This document shows, piece by piece, positions 15,747 through 24,982 of a stretch of 64,000 nucleotides of DNA (the stretch's first letter is position 1; every line of letters begins with the position of its first letter). The notes beneath the pieces were generated by a model, which did not search any database, was not told the DNA's origin, and saw nothing but the letters and a program-made list of their open reading frames with translations. Origin of the DNA: Shewanella sp. TC10 (lineage in GTDB: Bacteria; Pseudomonadota; Gammaproteobacteria; Enterobacterales; Shewanellaceae); assembly GCF_009663145.1 (NCBI RefSeq), contig NZ_VKHR01000002.1:69705-133704 (forward strand), read 5' to 3'. The position numbers were made by a program, and so were the translations under genes.

Positions 15747-16298
15747 CTAATTGAATGAATTTATTCCAGGTAAAAATGCTTCTTTATTTACAGATATGTT
15801 CCAATTCAATTTACGAATAAAGGCAGTCTCGCTCACGATTTGGATTCTTTCAGCAAACAAACGACGACTTAAAGGATTAAAGCGTAGCTCTTTAGCTTTA
15901 AAATTTCCCTGTTCCATTATGGCACTGACATTTTGTAATATCAGTTCACCTTGAAACCAATAGGCTTTTTCAAAGAAATACTCTTGATTCGCGATGAAAA
16001 GACTACCTTTCAAATAGTGATTAATTTTAGCCATTTCTGACTTTTGAAAAAGAAATAACCCCAAGTTTGCAGTCAGATCAACCGTCCTCAATTGTTTTTC
16101 GGCTTGTAAAATATAAAACACAGCCGCACCTGTTTCAGTCGATACAAATTGACGTATTGAGATATTGTCAGCTTCAATACCAACTTGATTAATACCTCGA
16201 ATACTAGCATCTACAGATTGGCTAAAAGTGAGTGATACTAGAAATAAAACCTGCGCAAGATTGCGCAGGTTTATGTTTGAGATTATAACTCTCTGCAA
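15747..16298 (-). CDS. secreted protein of unknown function, start overlapping upstream gene
   Basis: 183 residues. The N-terminus (hydrophobic stretch AQVLFLVSLTFSQSVDA) looks like a Sec signal. No family was recognised; the remainder is a compact alpha/beta sequence with LFNPLSRRLFAERI-like amphipathic strands. The start ATG at 16298 overlaps the last 16 bp of the upstream lipoprotein gene, and there is no ATG, GTG or TTG in frame between it and the mature region. A perfect 12-bp hairpin that would otherwise be the upstream gene's terminator falls inside codons 9-18, so expression may depend on translational coupling through that structure. Whether this gene is expressed is therefore uncertain. 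Confidence 0.6.
   Translation of the reverse strand: MQRVIISNINLRNLAQVLFLVSLTFSQSVDASIRGINQVGIEADNISIRQFVSTETGAAVFYILQAEKQLRTVDLTANLGLFLFQKSEMAKINHYLKGSLFIANQEYFFEKAYWFQGELILQNVSAIMEQGNFKAKELRFNPLSRRLFAERIQIVSETAFIRKLNWNISVNKEAFLPGINSFN
16247..16272 (-). terminator. hairpin after the lipoprotein gene, inside the next ORF
   Basis: Perfect 12-bp inverted repeat AAACCTGCGCAA / TTGCGCAGGTTT with a 2-nt loop, followed on the minus strand by TTTTATTT. It begins 10 bp after the stop of the gene ending at 16283 and lies within the signal-peptide codons of the following ORF, so it may be an intercistronic attenuator rather than a full terminator. Confidence 0.75.
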
Positions 16299-18082
16299 TC
16301 GATAACCTCATCCGAACGCATACAACTCATCAATACATCATCAATGGTTGATGTTGGCGATTCTTCAAAATCAGCATCGTTATAGGCAGAGTAACCTTTA
16401 ATGTAAAGCTCGTAACTTTGACCGTTATCATCTTGTCCCCAAGTTAACCAAGTTAGTTTGCCGTAATTAAGACTGCCATCAGAATTTAGTACATCATCCG
16501 TACCACAGATTGCGTCATCTGCTACTTTTGATAATACCTCTGACCATTGATCCCCTGTCGCACAATCTTGATATGCGTTAATGGTGAAATCATTACGATC
16601 AATTCCCGTCTCTAAACTATAAAAAGCCTGTAAATTAACGGTGTAAGTTAAATCACCATCAATAACAACTAAAGGATCTGCTGAACCATCTGCTGCTGAT
16701 AAATGCGTATTCAGATCCTGCAAGTACACCTCCAGCTCTTCAACTTCTTCTGGTGCTAACCCCATTGACGCGAGATCAAGCATTAAACCAATTTCGGCTG
16801 CGTCAGTTAACGCTTTTTTAGCTAATGCTAAATATTGTGGCTCTGCTCGTAAGCGTCCAACAGTCTCATCATTAAGAAAATCATTAGAGCTAATATTAAT
16901 TAGACTATATTCTGTATCCATATCCATTTGGATATATTCAATATTAAATTCAAAGTCTTGATAAGATGTTTTAATCAGATCTATTTTAGCTTGATGTTGT
17001 TGAGGTATAACGTATTCATCAGAACCGTATTGATATGCTGATAAAGTACTTAGCTTACTCGCTAGCACTAAGGCTGCAGCACGTATACTGTGTGCATCAT
17101 TGTAAGTAATATTTGCACTACCACTCTTGTCATACATTGCGACATAATTCTCATCAGCAAAACTAGCCGCTAATTTGTCACTCGCTTCAACCAACCTCTC
17201 TGCCATGCTATAGAATAAAGCCGCAATATCATCAGTCGTCCCTTGCTGCTCTTCAATAAAGTTAGCTTGAGCCGAATTGATAACCGAGTCGATTACTTTA
17301 GGTAGCATCTCAGTGTATTTAAATTCTGTTTGTTCTATGTCTAAACGTTCTGCAACAATAGGCTCATTAACAACTTCAGCAATAGCGATAAGCGCAGTTA
17401 AGGTCTCAATATCCGCATTATTGCTATCATCGCCTTTCTCTAAAATAGCGTGATATTCAGCTAATTTAGATTGATAGTTAGCCTTTTCAATTTCAGGTAA
17501 AATAGCTCGCACATCATCAACAATAGTCTGTACTGCAGCGCTATGGTAGCCCTTTGATTGACCTACATTATTATCTAAATGCTCTTTTGCATCATCCAGA
17601 GATACAGCCACTAAGCCCGTTGACTCTTCTAACTGCTCAATAAATTCATCGTCATCCAAAGACAATAAATTATCTGGTAATACACCGCCATCAAACCCCG
17701 TCACATCGATGCCGTTATCAGGATCACCGTTCACATTTACAGTTTGCAGTAATGATGCGATTTTAACGCCTTTTTCTGATGTTTCTGCAATATCATATGG
17801 AGTCACTATGCTATCAGCTTCAGTTAATTGGCTCGTTGTCCCTATATCGAAGCCACCTAACTTGAAATTACATGAAGAGTTTTCGATAAATGTAAACTCA
17901 CCATTGGCATCAGTTAGGCCACTATCATCACCACAACGAAACTCTAGTCCTGCAACTTCACTATCAATGAATGTGGCAGTAATAAATTTCGGTTCTTCTA
18001 CTTTATTATCGTCATCACTGCCACAGGCTGATAATAATGTCATCGCTGATATCACTGAAAGGGCTGTTATTGTTTTTTTCAT
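16283..18082 (-). CDS. large lipoprotein of unknown function
   Basis: 599 residues beginning with a lipoprotein signal (MKKTITALSVISAMTLLSACGS, Cys20), followed by an Asp-rich linker. An early segment (FRCGDDSGLTDANGEFTFIENSSCNFKLGGFDIG) resembles a carboxypeptidase-regulatory or SdrD-like beta module seen in many marine proteobacterial lipoproteins. The middle is helical and the C-terminus has several Cys (CATGDQW, CGTDDVL, CMRSDEVIDCREL). No catalytic motif was recognised. It is predicted to sit in the outer membrane or periplasm. The downstream ORF overlaps its last codons. Confidence 0.8.
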   Translation of the reverse strand: MKKTITALSVISAMTLLSACGSDDDNKVEEPKFITATFIDSEVAGLEFRCGDDSGLTDANGEFTFIENSSCNFKLGGFDIGTTSQLTEADSIVTPYDIAETSEKGVKIASLLQTVNVNGDPDNGIDVTGFDGGVLPDNLLSLDDDEFIEQLEESTGLVAVSLDDAKEHLDNNVGQSKGYHSAAVQTIVDDVRAILPEIEKANYQSKLAEYHAILEKGDDSNNADIETLTALIAIAEVVNEPIVAERLDIEQTEFKYTEMLPKVIDSVINSAQANFIEEQQGTTDDIAALFYSMAERLVEASDKLAASFADENYVAMYDKSGSANITYNDAHSIRAAALVLASKLSTLSAYQYGSDEYVIPQQHQAKIDLIKTSYQDFEFNIEYIQMDMDTEYSLINISSNDFLNDETVGRLRAEPQYLALAKKALTDAAEIGLMLDLASMGLAPEEVEELEVYLQDLNTHLSAADGSADPLVVIDGDLTYTVNLQAFYSLETGIDRNDFTINAYQDCATGDQWSEVLSKVADDAICGTDDVLNSDGSLNYGKLTWLTWGQDDNGQSYELYIKGYSAYNDADFEESPTSTIDDVLMSCMRSDEVIDCREL

Positions 18083-18368
18083 TTCAAGCTCGCTGTTAGT
18101 TTAATTTATTCAAAAGAATTTCAAATAAACTAAAACCTTATAGCAATGAAATAACAAAGTGAACTCAAAACAGTACCATGTAACCAATTGATTCATTTGA
18201 ATAAACATCAAACAAAATACATAAAAATGTAATAAAATATAAGAAATAATTAATCGAATAATATGACTTAAGCACAATAAAAATGCTAAGGGTGGTAATC
18301 GTTTCTGTGGGAATTAAAACTGAATATGTGAAATAAAAAGACAATTAGGAGCAGAAAAAGTTTACTAA

Positions 18369-19169
18369 CTATAGGCTCAACGACAACTCTGTATAAGCTT
18401 CTCTAACAGCTACAGCAGTGTACTTTCGTTCCAGCCGTCTGACGATAAAATGTCCTCTTGCCATGTCTTGAAAGTGATCGATAAATAAGGTGTTAATGAT
18501 CGCGCCACCCGCCGCGCCGATCGCAGGTACAGCTTGAGCTGCCATCTTTTGGGTAACTTGCACACCAAAACGCTCGGCAATCACTGCTACAAGCTTCACC
18601 ATTGCTGGGCCAGCTTCTTTACTGATCCCCTTTGCTGCTACATATTCAGCCGCTTCAGCAATAGAATTAGCAATTACGGTTCGCACCGCAAAGTAGCCTT
18701 TTTCCGCTTGGTCGTCAGCTGAAGATTCACCGCCTAGCGCAAATACCTCCAAACACGCTAATTGGGTTTGTAGATCATTGATCTGTTCACCTTCACTGCG
18801 TGCAACATCCGCAATAGAACGCAGCATTATTGTGGTTGAAATGGGTAACTCAATAGCCAATGCCGACAAGCCAAAAAAACCACCAACACCACCAACACCA
18901 CCACTGACCGCGACACCCAATTTATGCCAGCGATCAGATGACTGCTCTTTAGGGTCATCTTTCATGGTAAATAAAGCAGCATCAGAAGCTTTCATTAATG
19001 CCGCTTGTGTCACTTTACCAATGCCTTCATTCAGTGATTTTGGCAACATAGCAAAACCTTTCTCGATTGGCGTGCCAATAAAGTCAGTGATTTTTGCAGC
19101 AAGCCCTGGGTTTTCAAGTAATCGCTTAGCTTGGGTCAGTTGCAATATATCCGTTTCAGATAGACTCAA
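18369..19169 (-). CDS. EcsC family protein
   Basis: 266 residues if the TTG at 19169 is the start. It has a GGGAG site 5 bp upstream and gives the family-like beginning MSLSETDILQLTQA; a TTG at 19211 (280 residues) is an alternative without a good site. The central glycine-rich segment (GGVGGVGGFFGLSALAIELPISTTIMLRSIADVARSEGE) and the C-terminal AAQAVPAIGAAGGAIINTLFIDHFQDMARGHF match the EcsC family, named after a B. subtilis gene beside an ABC transporter. Its biochemical role is unknown. It follows ppiB on the same strand with a short gap, suggesting co-transcription. Confidence 0.8.
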   Translation of the reverse strand: MSLSETDILQLTQAKRLLENPGLAAKITDFIGTPIEKGFAMLPKSLNEGIGKVTQAALMKASDAALFTMKDDPKEQSSDRWHKLGVAVSGGVGGVGGFFGLSALAIELPISTTIMLRSIADVARSEGEQINDLQTQLACLEVFALGGESSADDQAEKGYFAVRTVIANSIAEAAEYVAAKGISKEAGPAMVKLVAVIAERFGVQVTQKMAAQAVPAIGAAGGAIINTLFIDHFQDMARGHFIVRRLERKYTAVAVREAYTELSLSL

Positions 19170-19232
19170 ATTAACTCCCAATGGACTCAAATGCAGGGTA
19201 ACTGAGTGCAAAACTAAGCACCCAGCAGCCTC

Positions 19233-19724
19233 TTAGCTAATGGTAACTTTTTCAATCACGATAGCCTCTTTTGGCACATCATCATGGCCAGCTATCGTTG
19301 CAGTTTTCACTTTTTCAATTTCTTTAACGACTTCAATACCTGCAACCACTTTGCCAAATACCGCATAACCCCAACCATTGTTGGTGGTCGCAGTGTGATC
19401 TAAAAAGGTATTGTCACCGACGTTAATAAAAAACTGCCCAGTGGCCGAATGAGGTGCATCAGTTCTCGCCATGGCAATGGTACCTAATACATTACTTAAG
19501 CCACGGTTGGCTTCATTAACAATCGGATCCCTTGTCGGTTTTTCTTTCATTTTGGCAGTAAAGCCGCCACCTTGGATCATAAAACCTTTGATCACTCGAT
19601 GGAAAATCGTGTGCTCATAAAAGCCCTCTTCGCAATACTGTAAAAAGTTCTTTGAACTGACAGGCGCTTTTTCCATATCAAGTTCAATGCAAATATCGCC
19701 AACATTAGTGCTAAAGGTAATCAT
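19233..19724 (-). CDS. ppiB: cytoplasmic peptidyl-prolyl cis-trans isomerase B (cyclophilin)
   Basis: 163 residues, exactly the size of E. coli PpiB. Cyclophilin motifs are clear: [16 protein letters not shown] (catalytic Arg and substrate-binding residues), [25 protein letters not shown] and [15 protein letters not shown]. There is no signal peptide, so it is the cytoplasmic enzyme that speeds proline isomerisation in protein folding. A likely bicistronic unit with the EcsC-like gene downstream. Confidence 0.95.
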   Translation of the reverse strand: MITFSTNVGDICIELDMEKAPVSSKNFLQYCEEGFYEHTIFHRVIKGFMIQGGGFTAKMKEKPTRDPIVNEANRGLSNVLGTIAMARTDAPHSATGQFFINVGDNTFLDHTATTNNGWGYAVFGKVVAGIEVVKEIEKVKTATIAGHDDVPKEAIVIEKVTIS

Positions 19725-19828
19725 ATTTTTTATCTATATCCAAAGTAATGGCAGAAAAGGTTAATCCTGCTTATAGCCAGTATTATAGCGTTATTTGTCC
19801 AGCCAAGGCATGCTTGGCTCAGCAACAA

Positions 19829-21196
19829 CTATTGTTTTTGATTAAACAAATCGATTGCTGTGCGAGTCATCGCTCTCACACCCGTTTTAATCGTTAATGG
19901 ATAATCTGGGGCAAACAAGCTTGAGTGTAAAGACGGCAGTGCTTCACCTGAATCAAGGCTTGCTTGATATGCTGCAGGCTCAACAGCGCCTAGCCAAAAT
20001 AAAGTAATTGGCACATTTTGCTCGGTACGGCCATATAAACCAAAGTCTTCACCCGCCATCACTGGTGGTGCAATCACTACATTTTGTTTACCTAACTCAG
20101 TTTCAATACTGGCTTGCACTTTGGCTGCAAGCTGTGGCTCATTATAAGTCGATGGAATGGTTTCATCGTCATGCACATAAACCTCTGGCATTAACTCGTC
20201 AGGTAAACCTGCGCTTATCGCAATGCCTTTAGTGATACGTTTAATGGCTGCAATTTGTTGTTCACGCACCTCAGGATTATAAGAACGTAACGTTAACTGC
20301 AGCTTTACTTCATTGGAAATAATATTGTGTTTTGAGCCGCCATGAATGGAGCCCACTGTGACAACATTAGGTTCAAGCGGAGATACCTCACGACTCGGAA
20401 TGGTTTGCAGTGCTAACACCGTTCTTGCTGCCAACACCACAGGATCAATGGTTAAATGCGGGTAAGCACCATGGCCACTTTTGCCTTTAATGCTAATATC
20501 CACCGAATCAACATTAGCTAAAGCGTAACCGCTGACCACACCCACTTTACCAGCAGGAATACCTGCACTCACATGTAAACCAATCACGCTATCAGGTGTT
20601 GGGAACTTGCTAAACAAGCCTTGTTTAAGCATGGCTTTAGCGCCACCGCCAACTTCTTCTGCAGGTTGTGCCACCATCATCAAGGTGCCCTTCCAATCAG
20701 ATTTATGTTTCATCAATTGCTCTGCAGCGCCAATAAAGCTGGTCATATGGATATCATGGCCACAGCCATGCATTATCCCGACGGTATTATTATGCTCATC
20801 CACTGTCGTCACTTTCGATGCGTATGACTTTCCGGTTTGCTCGATAATCGGCAGGCCATCGATATCGGCGCGGATCATCACTACAGGGCCTGTGCCATTT
20901 TTATATATGCCCACCACACCATAGCCACCAAAATTGTCAGTAACCTCAAAACCAAGATTCTTTAACTCTTTTGCCATTCGAGCACTGGTATTTTTCTCTT
21001 GATACGACAATTCAGGGTATTGATGTAAGTGAGTATAAAGCGCCTCAAGTTTGGGCATTGACTTCATCACTGATGAATCAAGATTTTCAGCTTGGGCAGA
21101 GACACTAATAAGCGAGCTCGAACCCATCATAGTCGCCATGACAAGTGAAATGGATAACGCTTTCGGTATTACAGCAAAACCTGCTGATAATTTCAT
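19829..21196 (-). CDS. exported M20 family amidohydrolase/peptidase
   Basis: 455 residues from the ATG at 21196, which has an AAGGAAG site and begins a Sec signal peptide (cleavage near SAQAEN, about residue 30); a 94-codon longer ORF extends through the promoter region and is rejected. The core is M20D (HipO/AbgB/IAA-amino acid hydrolase): MIRADIDGLPI, GIMHGCGHDIHMTSF (metal-binding HGCGHD), AQPAEEVGGGAKAML, GLHVSAG and a final MAGEDFGLY. The family removes acyl groups from N-acyl amino acids in a dinuclear-metal site. The signal peptide makes a periplasmic enzyme for scavenging acylated amino acids or peptides likely. Upstream DNA holds a solo end of the MITE found at 53.4 kb. Confidence 0.92.
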   Translation of the reverse strand: MKLSAGFAVIPKALSISLVMATMMGSSSLISVSAQAENLDSSVMKSMPKLEALYTHLHQYPELSYQEKNTSARMAKELKNLGFEVTDNFGGYGVVGIYKNGTGPVVMIRADIDGLPIIEQTGKSYASKVTTVDEHNNTVGIMHGCGHDIHMTSFIGAAEQLMKHKSDWKGTLMMVAQPAEEVGGGAKAMLKQGLFSKFPTPDSVIGLHVSAGIPAGKVGVVSGYALANVDSVDISIKGKSGHGAYPHLTIDPVVLAARTVLALQTIPSREVSPLEPNVVTVGSIHGGSKHNIISNEVKLQLTLRSYNPEVREQQIAAIKRITKGIAISAGLPDELMPEVYVHDDETIPSTYNEPQLAAKVQASIETELGKQNVVIAPPVMAGEDFGLYGRTEQNVPITLFWLGAVEPAAYQASLDSGEALPSLHSSLFAPDYPLTIKTGVRAMTRTAIDLFNQKQ

Positions 21197-21213
21197 AATA
21201 TCTTCCTTGTTTA

Positions 21214-21243
21214 CTAGGGTCTGTTGCTCTTTGCTGGTTAAGG
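21214..21243. repeat. solo terminal end of the 53.4-kb MITE
   Basis: CTAGGGTCTGTTGCTCTTTG and the next 10 bp match the left end of the MITE at 53357 (CTAGGGCCTGTTGATCTTTG...) at all but about three of 30 positions. No second inverted end was found nearby, so it is a solo or decayed end. It lies directly upstream of the ribosome site of the M20 gene. Confidence 0.7.
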
Positions 21244-21398
21244 TATCACTTAAAAAACAATATGCAGTCAAAGGGTAAGCACCTGAGTAATAATATTTAT
21301 TAAGCTGTGTTAATAACCTAGCATAGTAGCTGGCAATTGTGGCTGGCAATTTTATAATGTGTGCTAAAACTTGCACTCGCTCAAAAAGGAAAACATTG

Positions 21399-21884
21399 GT
21401 GAAAATGGAAACAGGTCGATTAGTTCGCTGGAATGGCAATAAAGGTTTTGGGTTTATAGAACCTGATGATGGTGGCAAAGACGTGTTTATTCATATCTCA
21501 ACCCTTAAACATATGGCAAGAAAGCCCATTGTTGGCGATCAAATTGACTTTACCCAAGAGCAGCAAGCTGACGGCAAAGTAAAAGCCATCAATGCGAATA
21601 TTGCAGGTGTGGATATTAAGGTTAAGCCAAATAATCCCAACCGAACTAATGACAACCGAAAATCGTCACAACATAGGCCAGCTAAACGTAAAGGCCCGAT
21701 AAAAATGCAAAAGGCCACCACGGCTTCAGGTACCATGAGTCGGATCATTATTATTTTGATTGTACTCGCCATCGGTCGATTTGCTTATCAAGCTTACTAT
21801 GACATCACTAATGCATCTGGGGCTGGTGAATCTGGAGCAGATACATCTGTAGCAGATACAAAAGTCCAAGAGCCAAGGAAATAA
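21399..21884 (+). CDS. cold-shock-domain membrane protein
   Basis: 161 residues if the GTG at 21399 is used (AGGA site 8 bp upstream); an ATG at 21405 gives two fewer residues. The N-terminal domain has the cold-shock RNA-binding motifs GRLVRWNGNKGFGFIEPDDGGKDVFIHIS, followed by a basic linker (about residues 70-105, many Lys/Arg/Asn/Pro) and one transmembrane helix (MSRIIIILIVLAIGRFAYQAYY). The tail is Gly/Ala/Asp-rich. This CSD-linker-TM layout is known in Shewanella and relatives, often with a DUF1294 membrane part; here only one helix is visible. Likely a membrane-tethered nucleic-acid-binding protein. The next gene follows after 2 bp. Confidence 0.85.
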   Translation: MKMETGRLVRWNGNKGFGFIEPDDGGKDVFIHISTLKHMARKPIVGDQIDFTQEQQADGKVKAINANIAGVDIKVKPNNPNRTNDNRKSSQHRPAKRKGPIKMQKATTASGTMSRIIIILIVLAIGRFAYQAYYDITNASGAGESGADTSVADTKVQEPRK

Positions 21885-21886
21885 AA

Positions 21887-22417
21887 GTGACAATAATCAT
21901 CGAAACAGAGCGCCTGATTATTCGCGAGTTTAACCTTAATGATGCAAAAGCAGTTTTACACTTTAATACCGAAGAAGTGAATCGCTATACTGGTGATGCA
22001 GGCATGTGTAATAGCATCGATGATGCGAAAAACATTATTCAGAACATCTGGTTAGCAGAATATCAGAAATATGGTTTTGCTCGTTGGGCTGTAACATTAA
22101 AAGCAACCAAACAAGTTATAGGCTTTTGTGGGTTTAAATATGATTTACGTATTAATGCAGTAGATATAGGCTATCGCTTACACCAAGATTTTTGGGGAAA
22201 AGGAATTGCGACAGAGGCCAATAAAGCTTGTCTGGATTATGCCAAACAACATATGGATTTAGATATTATTTACGGCGAAGTCGTCAACCTTAACCTTGGC
22301 TCAGTGAATATCATTGAAAAATTGGGTATGAGCTTTATCAGAGAATATCAAGAGGATGGTTTTACTCTTTTACGCTATGCGCTTTCTCTAAAAGGTAATC
22401 CATTACCAACTGAGTAA
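21887..22417 (+). CDS. GNAT family N-acetyltransferase (RimJ/RimL type)
   Basis: 176 residues starting at GTG 21887, two bases after the stop of the cold-shock gene with an AGGA site inside that gene's end. Motifs of the RimJ/RimL-like Acetyltransf_3 group: TERLIIREFNLNDA at the start, GFCGFKYD, IGYRLHQDFWGKGIATEANKACLDYA (acetyl-CoA loop) and VNLNLGSVNIIEKLGMSF. The substrate, a protein N-terminus or small amine, is not evident. Co-transcription with the cold-shock-domain gene is likely. Confidence 0.88.
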   Translation: MTIIIETERLIIREFNLNDAKAVLHFNTEEVNRYTGDAGMCNSIDDAKNIIQNIWLAEYQKYGFARWAVTLKATKQVIGFCGFKYDLRINAVDIGYRLHQDFWGKGIATEANKACLDYAKQHMDLDIIYGEVVNLNLGSVNIIEKLGMSFIREYQEDGFTLLRYALSLKGNPLPTE

Positions 22418-22430
22418 TGTTAAAAACGAA

Positions 22431-22461
22431 AAGAGCTCAGACATGGTTAAGTCGAGCTCTT
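22431..22461. terminator. hairpin between convergent genes
   Basis: 8-bp stem AAGAGCTC / GAGCTCTT with a 15-nt loop. The downstream T-rich stretch (CTTTTCGTTTTT) is on the minus strand, so it serves best as terminator of the beta-barrel gene ending at 22500. Confidence 0.6.
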
Positions 22462-22499
22462 ATGGATACGTGATTAAGCATGACTGCTATTTAGTCTCG

Positions 22500-23294
22500 C
22501 TAAAAGTACGCAGCCCAACCTATGAGAAAACCTTGTGAAGCAGTATCGTAAGCAAAATTGTCTTCATTATCGTAATCAACCCATGTGGATTTATAGCCCA
22601 TATTTAAATCAGACCAGCTGTTGATTTGATAACGAACACCAGTCAAAACCGACGAGGTGAAGTCAGTATCAGCACCTAAACCAACATCTGCACTAAAATA
22701 AAAAAGCCAATCCTTATTAATAGGATTCATCCATCGAACACCAATGACATAGTCAATCCAGTCATCTTCTAAGTTAATCTCACTGAAAATGGCATTATTG
22801 TCTTTGCGGTATAACTGCATATCAATATCGTTATCCCACCAGCGCAGTCCAAACGTATAATCTAGAGTGTTATCACCATAAACATAACGCTTAAACCCCT
22901 TGGCTTCTAATACGCCTTGACGGATATCGATATCACCTTTCAGCACTATATTATTGGTGTTATCTAAAATGTTATTGGTTTCACCATTAAGCTTCATGAA
23001 ACTATAATCAATGTAATAACCCCATTGGTTTTCATGAACACCTTCAAAATGCACCATGGCAGTCATTTCAAGGGTATCCATAATAAACTGCGGATCAACA
23101 TCAACCTCAAGGTTCTGATCGTTGACCGTGGTGTCACCACGGATATTTAGCGCTAAACCATAAATTTCTACACTGTGCTTCCATGATGCTTCTGTTGTCG
23201 AAAAATCATCATCTGCTAACACGTTTAATGAGATAAACCCAATAGCGGTAGACAACAAACTACCGCAAACAACTAGCCACTTTCTAAGCTTCAT
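22500..23294 (-). CDS. outer-membrane beta-barrel protein, sulfatase neighbour
   Basis: 264 residues with a Sec signal peptide (about residues 1-27, ending VLADDD). The mature part alternates polar and hydrophobic residues and ends in an aromatic (GWAAYF), typical of small outer-membrane barrels; repeated strands such as WGYYIDYSFMKL, FGLRWWDNDIDMQLY, YVIGVRWMNPINKDWLFYFSADVG and GVRYQINSWSDLNMGYKSTWV are visible. No specific family was recognised. It follows the sulfatase gene on the same strand after about 94 bp, which suggests a shared role, for example uptake or sensing of sulfated glycans, but that is inference. Confidence 0.8.
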   Translation of the reverse strand: MKLRKWLVVCGSLLSTAIGFISLNVLADDDFSTTEASWKHSVEIYGLALNIRGDTTVNDQNLEVDVDPQFIMDTLEMTAMVHFEGVHENQWGYYIDYSFMKLNGETNNILDNTNNIVLKGDIDIRQGVLEAKGFKRYVYGDNTLDYTFGLRWWDNDIDMQLYRKDNNAIFSEINLEDDWIDYVIGVRWMNPINKDWLFYFSADVGLGADTDFTSSVLTGVRYQINSWSDLNMGYKSTWVDYDNEDNFAYDTASQGFLIGWAAYF

Positions 23295-23388
23295 AAAACC
23301 TTCCTTGTTAACATGTAGACCTATATAAGCCTGAAAGTATGCATATATAGGCCTTTAAAGCAGACATTAAAAACGATAGCGACAACTT

Positions 23389-24891
23389 CTAATTACCTAC
23401 GCCACCATTATTGACAGAGCCAGTATCCGCAGTCATTGGTGGCCACTTTTTAAACGTCTCTAGATGTTTTTGCACCGCAGCTTGCGCTGGACCAAATGCC
23501 CACATTTTTTGTCCCATCCACTTGAGGTACATGCCAGATTCTTCAGCTGCTCGCTCATAAGGATCACGTCGAAGGTTAAATAACAGCGGTGCATTCAGCT
23601 CTTCTTTGGCCCCTGACCATCCATTATTTTGCACCACAAAATGGGCCTTCCAATCGCCCACTCTCACAGCCTGCAAGCGGTCACGTTCGTAATAAAAAAT
23701 CTCTTTACGCTGTGACGGTTCATCTTTGGTCAGCATATCCAGTTGATTGTAACCATCTAAATGGGCTTTAAAGCCTTTATAACCCGTCAACATTTTCTGC
23801 TTTAGATCGCTAGGTCCACCAGCTGCGGCCACCAAAGTCGGTAAAAAATCCATACCATCAAACATGCCATTTTTAACTTGCCCCGGTTTAATCTTTTTAG
23901 GCCAGCTAATTAACATTGGCGCTCTAACTCCGCCTTCCCAAGTGGTACCCTTCTCACCATGAAACGGCGTCATACCGCCATCAGGCCATGTCATAATTTC
24001 AGGACCATTATCAGCAGTAAATACAATGATGGTGTTATCAGCAATGCCTAGCTCTTCCATTTTAGCCAGCATTTCACCCACGTGATCATCTAAATCTTTC
24101 ATGACGACTTCTTGTAATCCCCAACCATTTTTGCCAAGCATTTTTTCGTACTTAGGCGATAAATGAGTCCAAACATGACCTCGAGATGGGCAATACCAAG
24201 TAAAAAAAGGCTTATCTGCTTTCACAGCCCTTTCGATAAAGTCGATGGCGTGCTTATTTACTTCATCATCAAGTGTGCGCATTCGCTCAATCGATAACGG
24301 TCCATCATCTTTAATAGACTGCTTACCTTTCCCTGTTGATTTAGCATAGATGACGTTTCGTGGAGCAAATGATTGAAAAGCGGGATCAGTTGGCCAATCA
24401 GGATCTTCAGTGTATTCCATAGCATTCAAGTGATACAACCAGCCCCAATACTCATCAAAGCCATGCATCGTGGGTAAGAACTCATCGCGATCACCTAAGT
24501 GATTTTTACCAAATTGTCCTGTCATATAGCCCATTGACTTTAATATCTCTGGCAGTGTCGGGGTATTTTTATTCAGCCCTACAGGCCCGCCAGGTAAGCC
24601 CACTGTATGCATTCCCGTTCTCACCGGAAGCTGGCCTGTCATAAAAGCAGAACGTCCAGCAGTACAAGATGGCTGAGCATAATAGTCAGTCATTAAAATG
24701 CCTTTTTCAGCAATACTGTCGATATTAGGTGTATCACTACTCATCACGCCATTGTGATAGGCGCTTAAGTTTGAGATACCAATATCATCAGTAAAAATGA
24801 CAAATATATTTGGCTTATCCGTTGCCGCGAATACACTGCTACTTACCAAAGTGAATAGCGTTAATATTCCCCATGAAACAATCCTTTTCAT
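23389..24891 (-). CDS. exported type I sulfatase
   Basis: 500 residues from the ATG at 24891 (AAGGTGA site 5 bp upstream, start of a Sec signal peptide ending VFAATD). Sulfatase core: NIFVIFTDDIG (metal-binding Asp pair), then CTAGRSAFMTGQLPVRTGM, where the Cys of C-T-A-G-R is converted to formylglycine; later FTADNGPEI, GEKGTTWEGGVRAPMLISWP and the C-terminal NLRRDPYERA. It is a periplasmic arylsulfatase-like enzyme acting on sulfate esters, perhaps of algal polysaccharides. Activation needs a formylglycine-generating enzyme or anSME, neither of which is in the window. Genes for a DUF4345 protein and a beta-barrel flank it on the same strand. Confidence 0.93.
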   Translation of the reverse strand: MKRIVSWGILTLFTLVSSSVFAATDKPNIFVIFTDDIGISNLSAYHNGVMSSDTPNIDSIAEKGILMTDYYAQPSCTAGRSAFMTGQLPVRTGMHTVGLPGGPVGLNKNTPTLPEILKSMGYMTGQFGKNHLGDRDEFLPTMHGFDEYWGWLYHLNAMEYTEDPDWPTDPAFQSFAPRNVIYAKSTGKGKQSIKDDGPLSIERMRTLDDEVNKHAIDFIERAVKADKPFFTWYCPSRGHVWTHLSPKYEKMLGKNGWGLQEVVMKDLDDHVGEMLAKMEELGIADNTIIVFTADNGPEIMTWPDGGMTPFHGEKGTTWEGGVRAPMLISWPKKIKPGQVKNGMFDGMDFLPTLVAAAGGPSDLKQKMLTGYKGFKAHLDGYNQLDMLTKDEPSQRKEIFYYERDRLQAVRVGDWKAHFVVQNNGWSGAKEELNAPLLFNLRRDPYERAAEESGMYLKWMGQKMWAFGPAQAAVQKHLETFKKWPPMTADTGSVNNGGVGN

Positions 24892-24982
24892 ATAGTCACC
24901 TTTTAATGTAAACATCAATTCGATTATTAATACTTCAAGCTATGATTTATAAGCAAATAGCTCACTAGACTTACGATATAAC

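Noticed and set aside
19802..19819. AGCCAAG-GCATG-CTTGGCT hairpin as a terminator of the M20 gene
   Set aside because: No T-run on the minus strand, so it is not a convincing rho-independent terminator.
19829..21478. Longer 549-residue start for the M20 enzyme
   Set aside because: The first 94 codons cover the leader and a solo MITE end; the ATG at 21196 has a good ribosome site and signal peptide.
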